DNA of 64,000 nt, from contig NZ_CP037920.1 in NCBI RefSeq assembly GCF_007748195.1, forward strand, positions 7,250,062-7,314,061, read 5' to 3'. Positions 35,234 to 43,553 of the stretch are shown here, piece by piece. The notes under the pieces are model-generated. The model had not been told where the DNA came from. It was given only the letters and a program-made list of their open reading frames with translations, and ran no database searches. The position numbers were made by a program, and so were the translations under genes. The DNA comes from Gimesia aquarii (GTDB lineage Bacteria > Planctomycetota > Planctomycetia > Planctomycetales > Planctomycetaceae). The first letter of the stretch is position 1; each line of letters starts with the position of its first letter.

Positions 35234-37498
35234 TTAGCGCAGTCCCAACGGTTGTAATGGACAATGGGCGGCCATAAAGGTCTGACTTTCTTTCTCATTG
35301 TCAAAAATGACATTGACCGCTCGTTTTCGGGCATAACCACTCATTGATATGACTGTACCAACACCATAGCGCGGATGCCGTACACGCATACCGACTGAAA
35401 AACCTTGTGGAAGATCTGCTGCTTCTGGAGTCTCTTTCAAGAGATCTGCGCCTGTCATCAACAACGGGCGTTTTGATGTTGTAGCTTTCAATGTTTCGGA
35501 ATCAACTTCACCACGTTTGACTGATTCAACAAACTCATCAAAGTGAGATTTCGAGTCAGATATGTGATCCGTCTGGTCTTTAACATCGACATCGATTTCT
35601 TTCAGGAAATCACTGGTAATGGTTCGCCAGGGACGACCTCTTAAAGAACGTTCTCGGGTTTGCGTCAAGAAAAGACGTTGTTCGGCTCGAGTGATACCAA
35701 CAAAAAATAGTCGCCGCTCCTCTTCCAAACCGTCTCGATACTCGTCACGTAGAACACGCTCATGCGGAATCAGGTTTTGTTCGACTCCGATGATAAATAC
35801 GACTGGATATTCCAGTCCCTTGGCAGCATGCAGGGTCATTAATGTTACGCGGCCAGCGGAATCATCTAATTGATCGGTGGCACTAGCCAAGGTACTCACT
35901 TCCAGAAATCCTTCCAGTGTTGTTTCTTCTCCGAAAATTTCATCATATTTCCGAGCCGTTGACAGCAATTCATTGACATTGGCAATCCGCTGTTGATCTT
36001 CTTCGTCAGGACTTTCTTTCCAGCTGTCGACCAAGCGTGTACTGTCGATAATCGCTTCCATTAAATGCGCAACTGAGCCAGAGTCGGCCATTGAAAAGCT
36101 GGAAATCATCTTGGCAAAACGGGCAACCATCGTAGAGGCTCGTTTGGAAAGAGTCGGACAGTCTGTAGCTTGATGAGCAGCCTCTAAGAGACGAACCCCT
36201 CGTTCATCCGCCCAGCGAATCAGCTTATTCTGCGTTGTCTTACCGATCCCTCGTAATGGTTTATTTACAATCCGAGAAAAAGCAATACGATCATCCGGGT
36301 TATTAATTAATTTCAAATAAGATAGCAAGTCTTTGACTTCTGTCCGTTCATAAAAGGCTACGCTTCCGGCCAATTGATAAGGAATTTTATATCGCGCAAG
36401 CGCCAATTCGAGTTCTCGGGATAGCGAATTCACCCGGTAAAAAATTGCGAAATCCGAGTAATCAAAGTCTTCCTGATCTATAGAATTACGAATTCGTAAG
36501 GCCACTTCATCAGCCTCTTGACGTTCATCATTAAAGCACAACAATTCAACGGGTTTGCCCTCTTCATTTTCAGTAAACAGAGTTTTGGCTTTACGTTTCT
36601 GATTATGTGAAATTAAACAGTCAGCTACGCGCAGGATTTCTTTTGTACTGCGAAAGTTTTGTTCCAACCGAATCGTTTTACAATCTGGAAAATCTCGCTC
36701 AAACTGTAAGATGTTTTCGATTTTTGCACCGCGCCAGCCATAAATGGATTGATCAGGATCACCAGTCACACAAAGATTCCGTGTGTTCAAAGAAAGCCCC
36801 ATCACAATTTGATATTGCGCCAAATTCGTATCTTGGTATTCATCAACAAGAATGTACTGATATCTCTCATCCAGACTCTCCCGTAACTCGGGAGAGTCTC
36901 TTAAAAGACTGGCTACATGCAACAGTAAATCATCAAAATCAACGGCATTTGATTCCAGTAGTAATCTCTGATACACCGGATAGACCCGCGCGGCAACCGC
37001 TTGTAGGTGATCTCCAACAGACTCCTGATAAGCTTCAACAAACTGTTCTGCACTAATCAGATCATTTTTCGCGCGACTGATCATTGATCCAATCGTTGAT
37101 GGATTGTAGGCAACAGTATCGATATCTAATTCGTTCAGAACATGACGAATGAGTTGTTGTTGATCAGTCGTATCGAAAATCGAAAAATTACTATCAAGTC
37201 CAACCACATTTCCATATCGTCTTAAGATACGAACACAAAATTTATGAAAAGTAGAGATTTCCACACGAGCGTTTGGGATCAATTGTTGGACCCGTTCGCC
37301 CATTTCATCTGATGCTTTATTCGTGAATGTGATGCCTAAAATTTGGTGCGGGGAAATCCCAGTATGAATCAGTGAAGCAATGCGGTGGGTGATCACACGT
37401 GTTTTACCGGAACCAGGACCAGCAAGCACTAAAAGTGGACCTTCATGATATGAGACCGCTTCAAATTGCGGTGAAGTCAGGACCTGCTGAAAATCCAA
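35234..37498 (-). CDS. UvrD/PcrA-type superfamily 1 DNA helicase
   Basis: A 3'-5' DNA helicase of 754 residues for repair and replication restart. LVLAGPGSGKTRVITHRIAS is motif I, GITFTNKASDEM motif Ia, ILVDEYQDTN motif II, VTGDPDQSIYGWRGA motif III, LEQNFRS motif IV, VTLMTLHAAKGLEYPVVFII motif V, and EERRLFFVGITRAEQRLFLT motif VI. The C-terminus GMRVRHPRYGVGTVISMSGY is the Tudor-like domain by which UvrD/PcrA bind RNA polymerase. Downstream of it, 134 bases separate it from xerD. Confidence 0.95.
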   Translation of the reverse strand: MDFQQVLTSPQFEAVSYHEGPLLVLAGPGSGKTRVITHRIASLIHTGISPHQILGITFTNKASDEMGERVQQLIPNARVEISTFHKFCVRILRRYGNVVGLDSNFSIFDTTDQQQLIRHVLNELDIDTVAYNPSTIGSMISRAKNDLISAEQFVEAYQESVGDHLQAVAARVYPVYQRLLLESNAVDFDDLLLHVASLLRDSPELRESLDERYQYILVDEYQDTNLAQYQIVMGLSLNTRNLCVTGDPDQSIYGWRGAKIENILQFERDFPDCKTIRLEQNFRSTKEILRVADCLISHNQKRKAKTLFTENEEGKPVELLCFNDERQEADEVALRIRNSIDQEDFDYSDFAIFYRVNSLSRELELALARYKIPYQLAGSVAFYERTEVKDLLSYLKLINNPDDRIAFSRIVNKPLRGIGKTTQNKLIRWADERGVRLLEAAHQATDCPTLSKRASTMVARFAKMISSFSMADSGSVAHLMEAIIDSTRLVDSWKESPDEEDQQRIANVNELLSTARKYDEIFGEETTLEGFLEVSTLASATDQLDDSAGRVTLMTLHAAKGLEYPVVFIIGVEQNLIPHERVLRDEYRDGLEEERRLFFVGITRAEQRLFLTQTRERSLRGRPWRTITSDFLKEIDVDVKDQTDHISDSKSHFDEFVESVKRGEVDSETLKATTSKRPLLMTGADLLKETPEAADLPQGFSVGMRVRHPRYGVGTVISMSGYARKRAVNVIFDNEKESQTFMAAHCPLQPLGLR

Positions 37499-38081
37499 GA
37501 GAAATTCCTTTAGTGTCGTAAAGTTGAATTCAAACAGACGAAGTCATCAATGTATGTTGTGGACTCGGAAATTCCAAACCGAATGACCCGATTATCACAC
37601 CACCCAAATGTGAACATATGTATGTTTTGCCTATGATGTGAATACAAGTTGCTTTGGTTGATTGCACAATATTTACGGGTCCACTAGACTGCGCAGAAGT
37701 GGTGCTATGACGTGCTTGGATATGTTGCAAAAAGAATAATGACTTTCTGACATTGTCGATACCGAGAATTAGGCTGTTTACCTAGAATATTCAGCCTGTA
37801 ATTTTCTATCAAAAATGAACAAGTATTCTGTAAGAAAATAACAACATTGTTGAAACCTGCTTATAGGCAGGGTTTTGCAGATTTTGATGCTTTAATAGTT
37901 GAATGGTAGTGTCTATGTATTATTTCACACATACTCACTGCCAACAAATGACGATAATTTATTTTACAACGGTAGTCCCCACCTCTACCTAATTTGTAAT
38001 ACGGGCCAAATCTGTCCTGTGTACTTTTTAAACGGTGGCAGCCGTTTTTCAAATCCCTTTGCCGATGGAGTGCGATTAGAC
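37499..38081. other. Divergent region between helicase and unknown exported-protein genes
   Basis: About 580 bases with promoters presumably in both directions. It contains a LexA-box-like palindrome at 37611-37624. A short hairpin, CCTGC-TTATAG-GCAGG (37856-37871), is followed by GTTTT. A frame extending the right-hand gene back to 37899 is open, but it lacks a signal-like N-terminus and is not used. Confidence 0.4.
37611..37624. promoter_or_regulatory. LexA-box-like sequence upstream of the helicase gene
   Basis: TGAACATATGTATG matches the Gram-positive SOS box CGAACATATGTTCG at 11 of 14 positions, with the left half (GAACATATGT) intact. It lies 113 bases before the helicase start. A coincidence cannot be excluded, and no lexA is in the window. 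Confidence 0.3.
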
Positions 38082-40334
38082 ATGCTTCTAAAGGAATCAA
38101 AACCTTCCAGAAACAAACAACAGTATTTTGGTATGGTTAGTTTAGCAGTTTTAGGTATCGCCAGCTTGGCGTTGGTTGTGACAACCACAATGGCTGTCGA
38201 AGGAAAGCAGCCTCAAAAAGAAGACGTTGGTTTACAAGGCATCTTGCCTGCCGAAGTTCCTGAAGATCTCTCAACAGAGTCCTTAGAAGGCCTGAAAGGT
38301 AAATGGGCTCAATGGGAACAACAAGTTTCTGAACTGTTGGGAAAATTGTACGAATCAGATTTAACTCTGGATCAACAAAAACAGACATTAGCAGCTTTGC
38401 AGGCAAAAATTAAAGAGGCGCAAGGTCAAGCTGACTTATCGGAATACTGTAGTCGTCTTCAACGACGTATTGATATCGCTAATGCAGTTCTCAAAACACT
38501 TGGACAAGATTGGGGAGCTGTCAAAACTGCTCAAATGAAGTCAAAGCAAACCGAATTAGCAGCAGTTGCTAAGTCATTAAAGAACTACCTCAATTCGTTA
38601 CAAAATGGCGATGGCTGGGTTGAATACCTACAGTTGAATGAACTGCAAAAGGAATTAAAAAACAATTACTCTGAAGTGGAATTGCTTGATCTTTTGAAAT
38701 CACTGCAGGCCAAGTTTGAAGCTCGTGGCGCATTAAAAGATGCGGAACAGCGAAAATTCTTTAATCGAGAACAATTCAAGGACTTAGAAAAATCCGTTAA
38801 AGCGTTTTTAACCGAGTCTAAAGCAAGCACAAGTAAAATTGATGTTAACAAAATCCGAAAACAATTGACGGTTCTTGTGACTAACCTTGAAGAATATGAA
38901 AGCTCTCAAAGTAATAAGAATGCTTTTGAAGCGCGTAAAACCTACGCCCAATTACGCAAAGAATTGGGAAGGGGCTTACAACCTTTAACCACAGCTTTAC
39001 GGAACAACTACTTTAATTATAACTTACGAGTGATGGTCGCCGAAGATTTCATTAACCGGTTGATCAATGATAGCACATGTGAAAAAGGCCCTGTAGTCGA
39101 TTGCATTCTGGGAGCTTATGTTACTGGAAATCAAGCAACAACAACTGAGGTCGGAGTCGACTTCAAGCCCAGCGATTCCTCACTTCGATTCGATTTGACG
39201 CTGAATGGTGTTACAAACAGTGAAACCTCTGGTACAACAAGCCAGGCTGTTATTTATACTTCAGGCCATCATCAAATCTGGGGCGGGAAAGAGATTAACT
39301 TTGACGGTGATACTTTTACAACTCAACCTGCCTGGGTTCAGGTTGATGCACATAACACAACTGTCGGAGCCAGTACAAATTTGGATGGCATTCCTCTTTT
39401 GTCAGGACTCGGTCGTTCCATGGCCTATCGCCGTACAGCACAATTAAAAGGTGAAGCAGAAGCAATTGCTGCTCAACGAGTTCGTGATCGAGTTCGCCCA
39501 CGTTTTGATGAAGAAGTAGATGATCGAATCACACGAGCCAACGAAAAAGTAGGCGGCCAGTTGAACAAGCGACTGAGAGATAACAATCTGTTTCCTTCAG
39601 CTAGAAGCTTTGCATCTACAGACAGCCACCTTTATATTCGCACTCGGCTAATGGATACGGGTGAATTGGCAGCCAACTCGCCTCCACTTTCGATCTCCTC
39701 GAAAGATAGTGTTGTTCTGCAATTGCATGAATCTGTCATTAACAACAGTTTGTCACGCATGGCCTTAGAAGGTCGTAAAATTTCTGATCAAGATTTAATC
39801 ACAGAGTTTGAAAAGTCGATCGCCGATATTTTGGATCGTAAAGTCAAACTGGAACGTCCTCCTGTTGATCCTGATAAAGGTCCGAATATTCTCGCATTCG
39901 ATAAAAAAGATCCGATTCGCGTTCAAATTAGCGATAACACAGTGAATCTCATTTTGCGTTGCGGGTTCGAACAAAAAGGCGAAACAGCAGTACCAACACA
40001 GATCATTACGGTTCCTCTGCATTTCAAAGTGGAGGGAGATAAAATCCATATCACTCGAGGAAACGTTAAGTCATCCCCGGTTGTACGGCCTGATCGGATT
40101 GCTTCACAAATCGCCCGTGCTGGTGTTGTAAGAAGCAAGATGGAAAAAGCTTTTCCGAATCGTGTTGAGCCTTCTCAGGTAAAAACGAAGCTGGAAAACA
40201 GAACCGTTTACTTACACATAACCGATATTTTGGCAAATGATGGTTGGTTAACAGTAACTGTTGGCAATGACTTGACTGTTGAAAAACATGATGAAGTTCC
40301 GCCGGCTGTAGAAGAAACTGCTGCGGTAAATTAG
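38082..40334 (+). CDS. Large exported coiled-coil protein of unknown function
   Basis: A protein of about 750 residues that I do not recognise. An N-terminal hydrophobic segment at ~18-38 (FGMVSLAVLGIASLALVVTT) acts as a signal or anchor. Residues ~75-300 are Gln/Lys/Glu-rich and coiled-coil-like (LDQQKQTLAALQAKIKEAQG). The C-terminal half is mixed alpha/beta with repeated polar segments. The ATG at 38082 follows GGAG by 11 bases and gives a sensible leader. A strong terminator follows, so it is probably transcribed alone or ends an operon. Probably an envelope protein. Confidence 0.75.
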   Translation: MLLKESKPSRNKQQYFGMVSLAVLGIASLALVVTTTMAVEGKQPQKEDVGLQGILPAEVPEDLSTESLEGLKGKWAQWEQQVSELLGKLYESDLTLDQQKQTLAALQAKIKEAQGQADLSEYCSRLQRRIDIANAVLKTLGQDWGAVKTAQMKSKQTELAAVAKSLKNYLNSLQNGDGWVEYLQLNELQKELKNNYSEVELLDLLKSLQAKFEARGALKDAEQRKFFNREQFKDLEKSVKAFLTESKASTSKIDVNKIRKQLTVLVTNLEEYESSQSNKNAFEARKTYAQLRKELGRGLQPLTTALRNNYFNYNLRVMVAEDFINRLINDSTCEKGPVVDCILGAYVTGNQATTTEVGVDFKPSDSSLRFDLTLNGVTNSETSGTTSQAVIYTSGHHQIWGGKEINFDGDTFTTQPAWVQVDAHNTTVGASTNLDGIPLLSGLGRSMAYRRTAQLKGEAEAIAAQRVRDRVRPRFDEEVDDRITRANEKVGGQLNKRLRDNNLFPSARSFASTDSHLYIRTRLMDTGELAANSPPLSISSKDSVVLQLHESVINNSLSRMALEGRKISDQDLITEFEKSIADILDRKVKLERPPVDPDKGPNILAFDKKDPIRVQISDNTVNLILRCGFEQKGETAVPTQIITVPLHFKVEGDKIHITRGNVKSSPVVRPDRIASQIARAGVVRSKMEKAFPNRVEPSQVKTKLENRTVYLHITDILANDGWLTVTVGNDLTVEKHDEVPPAVEETAAVN

Positions 40335-40360
40335 CCTAGTCCATTTATCCAATATTTTGT

Positions 40361-40395
40361 AAAAGAGGCGAATCATCTGATTCGCCTCTTTTTTT
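40361..40395 (+). terminator. Strong intrinsic terminator after the coiled-coil gene
   Basis: AAGAGGCGAATCA and TGATTCGCCTCTT are perfect complements (13 bp; about 11 bp allowing a normal loop), followed by a run of seven T's. Confidence 0.93.
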
Positions 40396-40468
40396 GTTCA
40401 GATTCACAAAATTTAGTCTTTAGGCATTATCTGACGAGTGCTTTCCTATTCTTATATCGTACTTGAAT

Positions 40469-41488
40469 ATGAGACTGAGTATGAAGAACCGTTTTGCATT
40501 ATTGAATTGTGTTATCTGCACTTTCGCATCCACATTTCTAAGAACATCCAGTCGCTCATTTCATAGAAAACCATTACGGAACATCGTATTTTCATTGACG
40601 CTAGTAGCCACAATTGGCAATGCGGAATTTGCTTTGGCTGTCAATGAGTACGATGCGTTTCTAAGTTTTGTTCGCCTTTGGGTGCCTGAATTGCCTCCGT
40701 CTAAACAAAAACTTTCGATTCAAAAACAAGAAGAATTTAAGAATGTCTGGACTCAAGTAGGACTCGCTGGAGAAAACTGTGAGTCTGCTTGGGAAAACGC
40801 TTTACAAAGTGATCCGTTAATGAGGCGTGCTTTGAAGGCCTATGATCGTTTTGGCGAATTAGAAATTCAGTATAATGATTTACGAAACCAACTCAGATCT
40901 GAATATGGCAAAAAACAGTTTCGTGAGATGGAGGCAAAGAGAAACTCATGGTTAAGAACTCAGGAAAATGAATGGATCGATTTGGAAGATCACGACATGA
41001 TTCGGCTGGCTGTTTGGGTCTTGAGTTATGGTGGTAATCAAAGCTGGCTCTATCAAAAACCATTTGCTCAAGCTGCCAAAGAAGTTATGCGAAATAAAGA
41101 AGGGCCCTTTTTAAAGTTTGTCAGGAATGCCATTCGAAACAAAGGGCACCAATTGAACACAGAAGAAATGCTATCTCAGCTTCTTACTAATCAGTATGGA
41201 GCACTAAGTGAGGCAGACAAGCAGGAAATCTATAAGAGAGGTGTACTATGGATGAGGCAACAAAATCGCAGCAAAAAAGAAAAAACTGATCTTCCCGACC
41301 TCATGCAACAATATCTGAGAGTACGGGCTGAAGCAGAATACTTATTCGAAATTGGTGAAACTTATTTAAGAATGGCACCACAACCAAAGGTGGAATTGGC
41401 GAAACAAGAATTCACGAACTTACTAAAAAAAGCTCACGCCATTCGGCCAGACCTTATAGACGTGTTAATTGAAGTTCATAAAAACTAA
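40469..41488 (+). CDS. Exported protein of unknown function
   Basis: A protein of ~339 residues with no family I recognise. After a basic N-terminal region a hydrophobic stretch at ~37-56 (NIVFSLTLVATIGNAEFALA) looks like a signal peptide ending in ALA. The mature part is charged and helical (YDRFGELEIQYNDLRNQLRS). An in-frame ATG at 40481 is another possible start, since the N-terminal region is unusually long. It is downstream of the large coiled-coil protein, separated by a terminator, and convergent with the topoisomerase genes. Confidence 0.65.
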   Translation: MRLSMKNRFALLNCVICTFASTFLRTSSRSFHRKPLRNIVFSLTLVATIGNAEFALAVNEYDAFLSFVRLWVPELPPSKQKLSIQKQEEFKNVWTQVGLAGENCESAWENALQSDPLMRRALKAYDRFGELEIQYNDLRNQLRSEYGKKQFREMEAKRNSWLRTQENEWIDLEDHDMIRLAVWVLSYGGNQSWLYQKPFAQAAKEVMRNKEGPFLKFVRNAIRNKGHQLNTEEMLSQLLTNQYGALSEADKQEIYKRGVLWMRQQNRSKKEKTDLPDLMQQYLRVRAEAEYLFEIGETYLRMAPQPKVELAKQEFTNLLKKAHAIRPDLIDVLIEVHKN

Positions 41489-41526
41489 TTTCCTCAATCA
41501 ATTGAAAATTCTATACCTGAACAAAA

Positions 41527-43458
41527 TCAGTAATCGATATCATCTGCCTCGACAGCTTCTTCCATAATGAGATCATAGCGAAGAGAAGGATCTTTCCCAA
41601 AGAGCTGAGAGAAGGTCGAATCCGCTTCTAATTGACTATCAATATCGACTTTCAATAGAACACGATGTTTCGGGTCCAGCGTTGTCACTTTCAACTCACT
41701 GGCGGTCATTTCGCCCAGCCCTTTAAAGCGACCAATTTCGTATTTTCGGTTGGCGGGCAACGACTCCACAATATCTTCTTTCTGAACATCGTCCTGTGCA
41801 TAAAATTTTTCAGTTCCAACGGTGATACAGTACAAAGGTGGCTGTGCCAGAAACAACTTTCCCTGCCGAATCAATTCCATCATATGCCGAAAGAAGAATG
41901 TCAGCAGTAATGTGCTGATGTGATAACCATCACTATCAGCATCCATCAGCAGGATAATACGGTTATATCGCAGTTTGTGAATGTCAAAGTTAGCGCCGAT
42001 ACCTGTTCCCAATGTCTCAACCAAATCCTTGATCTCCTGATTTCCCATGATCTTGGAAACCGCCAACGATTCGGTATTTAACACTTTACCACGAAGCGGT
42101 AATACCGCTTGAATACGACTGTCACGGCCCATTGCCGCCGTACCGCCAGCAGATAAACCTTCCACAAGAAAGAGCTCCGACTCTTCGGGTTTGTTAGAGC
42201 GACAATCGAGAAGCTTCCCTGGCAAAGTCGATTTTCGATTCGTGGCAGACTTTCGGCGAACTTCTTTTTGTGCATCTCGGCTGGCCAAACGGGCACGTGC
42301 CGCTAACACAATACGACCAACCACTGCATCGGCAATACTTGGGTTATTATTCAACCATGTTTCTAAAAGTGGACGCACAATTCCTTCCACAAAACCACTC
42401 ACTTCAGGATTATTTAGCTTTTCTTTTGTCTGGCCCTGGAACATTGGATCGTTATGGAAAACCGAAATCAAGCAAAGTACGCCTTCCCTGATATCTTCTG
42501 TAGTGATGGAAAGCCCTTTGTGTTTGATATTATGTACGTCCATGTAATTCTTCACTGCTTTGGCAATCCCGGAGCGCAAACCACTTTCGTGCGTTCCTCC
42601 AGCATGTGTGCGAATTCCGTTGACATAACTGCGAACTTGCTCATCAGTTGCATCAGTCCAACGCAAGACCATTTCAACGCGAACATTCTTATCTTCTTTT
42701 TCCGCGAAAAACAGCTGTTCGTGTACCGCCTTTTTCTGCTGTTCCTGAGTCAGTTTTTCCAGATATCCCCGAATTCCTTCCGGATGAGAAAGTTCATGAG
42801 TCTCTTTTTTGACTTCATCCTTAAACGTAATTTTCAATCCACCATGAATAAACGCAACATCTTCCAGATGTTGGCGGATCGTATCAGCATTGAAATGAAC
42901 ACGTCGAAAAATGGTATCATCGGGCCGGAAATAAATCTCTGTGCCATGTCCGCGTAACGGTTTTACTTTTTTGACAGGCGTAGTTGGTTTCCCTTTTTTA
43001 TAGCGCTGGACATATTGATGGCCATCACGAACTACCGTAGCCATCATTTCAGAAGAGAGTGCATTCACAACTGAAGAGCCAACTCCATGTAAACCACCAC
43101 TGCGAGCATAGTTTTTATCGGAAAACTTTCCACCAGCGTGTAATGTGGTCAAGATCAATTCCAGTGCCGACTTTTTGGTCTTAGAGTGTTTATCAACGGG
43201 AATACCTCGCCCGTTATCTTTGACACTGCACGATGCGCCGTCCTTATGGAGCGTAACTACGATTGTGTCTGCTTCCTTCGCGAGATATTCGTCGACCGAA
43301 TTGTCAACAATTTCCCAGAGCAGATGATGCAGCCCCCGAATATCAACTCCTCCAATATACATGGAGGGTCGTCTGCGGACGGCTTCCAATCCTTCCAGGA
43401 CTTCGATGTCGGCGGCTGAGTATTTCTTCGTGTTCGATGATTTTGCTGCGGTTGCCAT
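41527..43458 (-). CDS. Type IIA topoisomerase subunit B (GyrB/ParE-like)
   Basis: The ATPase subunit of a DNA gyrase or topoisomerase IV, 643 residues. The GHKL ATPase part has EIVDNSVDEYL, DNGRGIPVD and GGLHGVGSSVVNALS. The Toprim part has LVEGLSAGG (catalytic Glu433) and MDADSDG (metal-binding Asp pair). Two positions that contact quinolones in E. coli GyrB differ: Asp426 aligns with Leu435 and Lys447 with Arg456. At 643 residues it lacks the E. coli GyrB insert, as most bacterial GyrB and ParE do. The subunit A gene lies 95 bases upstream on the same strand. Gyrase versus Topo IV cannot be decided by eye. Confidence 0.9.
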   Translation of the reverse strand: MATAAKSSNTKKYSAADIEVLEGLEAVRRRPSMYIGGVDIRGLHHLLWEIVDNSVDEYLAKEADTIVVTLHKDGASCSVKDNGRGIPVDKHSKTKKSALELILTTLHAGGKFSDKNYARSGGLHGVGSSVVNALSSEMMATVVRDGHQYVQRYKKGKPTTPVKKVKPLRGHGTEIYFRPDDTIFRRVHFNADTIRQHLEDVAFIHGGLKITFKDEVKKETHELSHPEGIRGYLEKLTQEQQKKAVHEQLFFAEKEDKNVRVEMVLRWTDATDEQVRSYVNGIRTHAGGTHESGLRSGIAKAVKNYMDVHNIKHKGLSITTEDIREGVLCLISVFHNDPMFQGQTKEKLNNPEVSGFVEGIVRPLLETWLNNNPSIADAVVGRIVLAARARLASRDAQKEVRRKSATNRKSTLPGKLLDCRSNKPEESELFLVEGLSAGGTAAMGRDSRIQAVLPLRGKVLNTESLAVSKIMGNQEIKDLVETLGTGIGANFDIHKLRYNRIILLMDADSDGYHISTLLLTFFFRHMMELIRQGKLFLAQPPLYCITVGTEKFYAQDDVQKEDIVESLPANRKYEIGRFKGLGEMTASELKVTTLDPKHRVLLKVDIDSQLEADSTFSQLFGKDPSLRYDLIMEEAVEADDIDY

Positions 43459-43553
43459 AATAGATGTGATAAATTTCTCTAGATAAACTGCAAATATGAA
43501 ACTGATGTTATCTCAAAGCCTCGACTGGCCCAAGATGAAAAAATGGAATGAGT

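Noticed and set aside
37899..38081. Upstream extension of the large coiled-coil protein
   Set aside because: The 61 extra residues lack a leader or protein-like composition; the ATG at 38082 places the hydrophobic segment near the N-terminus.
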